Shown here: in pieces, positions 14,522 to 16,854 of the stretch | Layout: each line of letters opens with the position of its first letter | Position numbering within the stretch: the first letter of the stretch is position 1 | Assembly (NCBI GenBank): GCA_050011095.1 | Contig: JBEKJU010000049.1 | Coordinates: 1-16,854 of the forward strand | Length of the DNA stretch: 16,854 nucleotides | Reading direction: 5' to 3' | Origin: JBEKJU01 sp050011095 | Lineage (GTDB): Bacteria; Desulfobacterota; Syntrophorhabdia; Syntrophorhabdales; WCHB1-27 | Notes under the pieces: generated by a model | What the model was told of the DNA's origin: nothing | What the model saw: the letters and a program-made list of their open reading frames with translations, nothing else | Databases searched by the model: none | Program-made: the position numbers and the translations under genes

Positions 14522-14785
14522 ATGAAGCTTGTGTTCGCGCTCCTTGTGGCGGTGTCATTGGCGGGCTGCGCGGTTGTCCCCGCTGTTCCGGACCCTTACT
14601 ACGGGTATGGGCCATATAACTATAATGCCTATCCCGGTGCCTACCCCTATTATGGCGCTCCCTACTACGGCGCTCCCTACTACGGCTATTTCGGTGTCTA
14701 TGGATATCCCTATGGCCCGCGCTACTATCACGGCTATTACAGAGGCCGGGGATACGGCTATAGGGGTGGATACCACCGGAGGTAG
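14522..14785 (+). CDS. Small Tyr/Gly/Pro-rich outer-membrane lipoprotein
   Basis: This 87-residue protein has a lipoprotein signal: MKLVFALLVAVSLAGC, with lipobox L13-A14-G15-C16, and Ala after the cysteine, which favours the outer membrane. The mature part is built of YYG, PYYGAP and YGY units, then an Arg-rich end (GRGYGYRGGYHRR). It has no enzymatic motif and should be low-complexity and possibly disordered or surface-adhesive. The start at 14522 is set by GGAGG (14510-14514) and the signal peptide; the upstream open frame is noncoding. The rest of the frame is unlike its neighbours in amino-acid composition. Function is unknown; comparable YG-rich lipoproteins are common in Deltaproteobacteria. 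Confidence 0.85.
   Translation: MKLVFALLVAVSLAGCAVVPAVPDPYYGYGPYNYNAYPGAYPYYGAPYYGAPYYGYFGVYGYPYGPRYYHGYYRGRGYGYRGGYHRR
14654..14683 (+). repeat. Exact 15-bp tandem duplication inside the lipoprotein gene
   Basis: GGCGCTCCCTACTAC is repeated twice back to back (14654-14668, 14669-14683), encoding the repeated GAPYY unit. It is in frame (5 codons), so copy-number slippage would change protein length without breaking the frame. Confidence 0.85.
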
Positions 14786-14811
14786 ACGACCGGTCGAATA
14801 GGGCCTGAAGG

Positions 14812-14849
14812 CCGGTTCGGCCCGTCAGATGGCTGTCGGGCAGAACCGG
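14812..14849. terminator. Long hairpin between the lipoprotein and rpoD genes
   Basis: CCGGTTC (14812-14818) and GCCCG (14820-14824) pair with CGGGC (14837-14841) and GAACCGG (14843-14849), with one internal mismatch and a 12-base loop. It sits in the 109-bp gap between two converging genes, so it could end either transcript. No strong T-run follows on either strand, so terminator function is tentative. Confidence 0.45.
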
Positions 14850-14894
14850 TTGCGGGCGTTTCATGAAAAATGATTACTCGGGAGCGCCCCTGGA

Positions 14895-16415
14895 TTATTC
14901 GAGAAAACTTTCGAGTCTCTTTCGTCTGGAGGGATGTTTTAATTTCCGTAACGCCTTTGCCTCGATCTGTCTTATCCTCTCTCTCGTGAGCCCGAATACG
15001 TCACCGACTTCCTCAAGCGTGTAGTCCGTCTTTTCGCCAATGCCGAGCCTCATGCGGATGACCTTCTCTTCCCTCGGCGTCAGGGTGGAGAGGACCTTGT
15101 CTATCTCCTCCTTACAGGAGATGCTTACCAGTTCTTCAAAGGGAGAAGGTGACTTGGGATCGGCGATAAAGTCACCGAGCTTGGAATCGTCGTCGCCTAT
15201 GGGTGTTTCTATAGATATGGGCTCGTTCGAGACCTTCATGATCTTCCTCACCTTTTCCAGCGGCAAGGCGGCCTTGGCCGATATCTCCTCGAGGGTGGGC
15301 TCCCTTCCCAGTTCCTGAAAGAGGGAGATCGTCACTTTCGTTATCTTGTTCATCGTTTCGAGGACGTGCACGGGCACCCTGATTGTCCTTGCGTAGTCCG
15401 CAATGGCCCTCGTGATTGCCTGCCTGATCCACCATGTCGAATAGGTGGAGAACTTGTAGCCCTTCTGGTAATCATACTTTTCCGCGGCTTTCATGAGGCC
15501 CATGTTCCCCTCTTGAATAAGGTCGAGGAAGGAGAGGCCCCTGTTAAGGTACTTCTTGGCGATATTGATGACGAGCCTCAGGTTGGCCTTGATCAGCCGG
15601 TTCTTTACGACCTTCAGCTCCCTTTCGACCAGCTCCATCTCATGGAGGTTCACCTCGACCGCGCGGGCCTCCTTTTCGTCCAGGAACCTTACCCGCTTCT
15701 CCACCTTCCGCGTAATCTCTTCCAGGACCTTCTTCTGCAGACTGAGGTCCGCGAGTACCTCTTCTATCCTGGTTTCCATGCTCGTAAGCTTCTTCTCGGT
15801 CTGCCTTCTCATGAACTCGTCAACCTGGGCGGCCGCCGTCTGGCCTTTCATCTCCTCCTTTTTCTCGTACAGGTTCTTCAGGCTGTTGACGAGGGTTATC
15901 GTCCTCTTCCTGTACTGTTCCTCGTCCTTCTTCGTATAGTTCATCTCATCGATGTTCTTTATCACATCGATGATGTTGACCGCTTCCTTCCTGATCTGGG
16001 AGGCCAGCTCCTGCAATTCCGCAATTGCCTGGGGCGTCTCGAAAAGAAGGCTCCTGATCTTTCTTTCGCCCTCTTCTATTCTCTTGGCTATATCATACTC
16101 CTCGTCGGAGGAGAGGAGTGAAATTCTCCCGATATCCTTCAGGTAGGCCCAGATAATGTTGTCGGTCTTTTCGGTCGGGAAGCGCTCCGGCTCCTCCCAC
16201 TCACGCTGCTCTTCCTCGGCTGTCTCGATCTTCTCCTTTATGGTCTCGACCACGTCTATGTTTGATTCGGACAGAAAATCGAATATGTCCTCGATGTCCT
16301 CCGGCGAGAATATGTTCTGAGGCAGAAAGTCGTTTATCTCGTCAGGCGTGAGATAGCCCTTTTCCATGCCGATGTCAATTAGCGTTTTGATCTGATCAAA
16401 GTTCTTTATGCTCAT
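14895..16415 (-). CDS. rpoD: RNA polymerase primary sigma factor (RpoD)
   Basis: This 506-residue primary sigma factor directs RNA polymerase to housekeeping promoters. Part of region 1.1 is seen at the N-terminus (IKTLIDIGMEKGYLTPDEINDFL), region 1.2 at TDNIIWAYLKDIGRISLL, then a long charged non-conserved region. Region 2 follows (NLRLVINIAKKYLNRGLSFLDLIQEGNMGL, KFSTYSTWWIRQAI), then regions 3 and 4, the last with the -35 helix (GLTRERIRQIEAKALRKLKHP). The start ATG at 16415 is set by GGAGAG 6 bases upstream; a frame extension to 16460 would run through the leader hairpin. The gene usually upstream, dnaG, is not in the window; the leader carries its own promoters and a terminator. Confidence 0.96.
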   Translation of the reverse strand: MSIKNFDQIKTLIDIGMEKGYLTPDEINDFLPQNIFSPEDIEDIFDFLSESNIDVVETIKEKIETAEEEQREWEEPERFPTEKTDNIIWAYLKDIGRISLLSSDEEYDIAKRIEEGERKIRSLLFETPQAIAELQELASQIRKEAVNIIDVIKNIDEMNYTKKDEEQYRKRTITLVNSLKNLYEKKEEMKGQTAAAQVDEFMRRQTEKKLTSMETRIEEVLADLSLQKKVLEEITRKVEKRVRFLDEKEARAVEVNLHEMELVERELKVVKNRLIKANLRLVINIAKKYLNRGLSFLDLIQEGNMGLMKAAEKYDYQKGYKFSTYSTWWIRQAITRAIADYARTIRVPVHVLETMNKITKVTISLFQELGREPTLEEISAKAALPLEKVRKIMKVSNEPISIETPIGDDDSKLGDFIADPKSPSPFEELVSISCKEEIDKVLSTLTPREEKVIRMRLGIGEKTDYTLEEVGDVFGLTRERIRQIEAKALRKLKHPSRRKRLESFLE

Positions 16416-16433
16416 CGACTTCTCTCCACGTGC

Positions 16434-16464
16434 AAAAAAAAGCCCCTTCTCTGAAATCAAGGGC
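16434..16464 (-). terminator. Terminator-like hairpin in the rpoD leader
   Basis: On the minus strand GCCCTT (16464-16459) pairs with AAGGGGC (16448-16442), with one bulged G, and is followed by eight T (16441-16434). It lies between the rpoD promoters and the rpoD ribosome binding site, so transcripts may end here after about 60 or 225 nt. An overlapping palindrome GCAGTT-A-AACTGC just upstream could compete with the 5' arm. Confidence 0.7.
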
Positions 16465-16499
16465 AGTTTAACTGCATATTTTGCCGTAAACTATGTCTA

Positions 16500-16527
16500 A
16501 ATATAGCACTCTTTCGTGCATTGTCAA
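16500..16527 (-). promoter_or_regulatory. Proximal rpoD promoter (P2)
   Basis: On the minus strand TTGACA (16527-16522) is followed after 16 bases by TATATT (16505-16500), close to consensus. The spacer contains GCAC-N6-GTGC (16506-16519), a perfect inverted repeat lying between the boxes, an ideal place for a repressor to act. Expected start of transcription is near 16493. Confidence 0.7.
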
Positions 16528-16666
16528 GCTCGTACTTGCCGTTGCTCCCCTACCAATGTACCCGGCGAGACCTCTTATGCGAAGACGCCTCCCGGATATC
16601 CATAGAAAAGGGATACACGTGCGCTCGATAGATGCTATTACCCAATAAGAAATGACGTTCCGTTTT

Positions 16667-16695
16667 ATTATAGCACGGAAAGGCCATATTTGCAA
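16667..16695 (-). promoter_or_regulatory. Distal rpoD promoter (P1)
   Basis: On the minus strand TTGCAA (16695-16690) is followed after exactly 17 bases by a perfect TATAAT (16672-16667). It lies just downstream of the terminator at 16703-16729 and would give a leader of about 245 nt to the rpoD ATG. This leader contains GGCG/CGCC-paired stems and no convincing ORF. Confidence 0.72.
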
Positions 16696-16702
16696 TAGGC
16701 TG

Positions 16703-16729
16703 AAAAAACCTCCAGCGACAATCGCTGGA
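16703..16729 (-). terminator. Intrinsic terminator upstream of rpoD
   Basis: On the minus strand TCCAGCGA (16729-16722) pairs perfectly with TCGCTGGA (16718-16711) around TTG, followed by GG and six T (16708-16703). It should end a transcript coming from the right edge. All three minus-strand frames close within about 25 bases of the edge, so no long coding gene is visible in 16730-16854. Confidence 0.82.
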
Positions 16730-16854
16730 CAACACCCAGGGCAAACGCATTTGGAAATCATCCACATATAGAGGCTAAGTAGCTTAAATACCTGATGATT
16801 TATATTTCTAGACTTCTATGGATAGGTGTGCTATCTACCTGACATCATTGATTT

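Noticed and set aside
16500..16527. CIRCE/HrcA heat-shock operator at the rpoD promoter
   Set aside because: Only one half-site (GAGTGCTA) is present; the matching TTAGCACTC at 9-base spacing is absent.
16550..16767. Minus-strand frames of 71 and 99 codons upstream of rpoD
   Set aside because: They cross the intrinsic terminator and the TATAAT promoter, have no ribosome binding site and show no family features.

Overview
The window looks like chromosomal DNA from an anaerobic, GC-rich, Gram-negative bacterium of the deltaproteobacterial/Desulfobacterota type, probably a syntroph or sulfate reducer related to Syntrophorhabdus. This rests on gene content only: a methanogen-like heterodisulfide reductase/NiFe-hydrogenase cluster in a genome that also carries a sigma-54 two-component pair, an RpoD of bacterial type, PilZ and lipoprotein genes. 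No tRNA, rRNA, CRISPR array or insertion sequence was seen.

Region 1 (1-6272, + strand) is an operon in the order hdrC (3' end only), hdrB, hdrA, mvhD, mvhG, mvhA. Together they encode a soluble electron-bifurcating complex. MvhA/MvhG oxidise or evolve H2, MvhD passes electrons to the FAD protein HdrA, which splits them between ferredoxin and the HdrBC disulfide-reducing arm. hdrA is read here as one 666-codon gene with an in-frame TGA at codon 199, exactly where relatives have an iron-sulfur cysteine. A bacterial SECIS-like hairpin with a GGUC loop follows 27 nt later, so I call HdrA a selenoprotein.

Region 2 (6288-9224, - strand) is a histidine kinase and NtrC-type sigma-54 response regulator, transcribed toward the hydrogenase operon with only 15 bp between the converging genes. 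A divergent TPR-repeat protein (9275-10156) follows.

Region 3 (10318-11898, - strand) is a TrpB2-type tryptophan synthase beta gene preceded by a complete tryptophan attenuator: a strong promoter, a 23-residue leader peptide with four consecutive Trp codons, and two tandem terminator-like hairpins whose arms can also pair with each other. This links this TrpB2 gene to tryptophan supply.

Region 4 (11960-14785) is a set of small unrelated genes: a GT2 glycosyltransferase, a dodecin, an 87-residue protein that is 39% histidine, a ribbon-helix-helix/PilZ fusion and a Tyr/Gly/Pro-rich lipoprotein.

Region 5 (14895-16854, - strand) is rpoD with a long, AT-richer leader. It holds two convincing sigma-70-type promoters, a terminator for something upstream, and a terminator-like hairpin with eight T just before the rpoD ribosome binding site, which suggests premature termination or attenuation of the main sigma factor gene.
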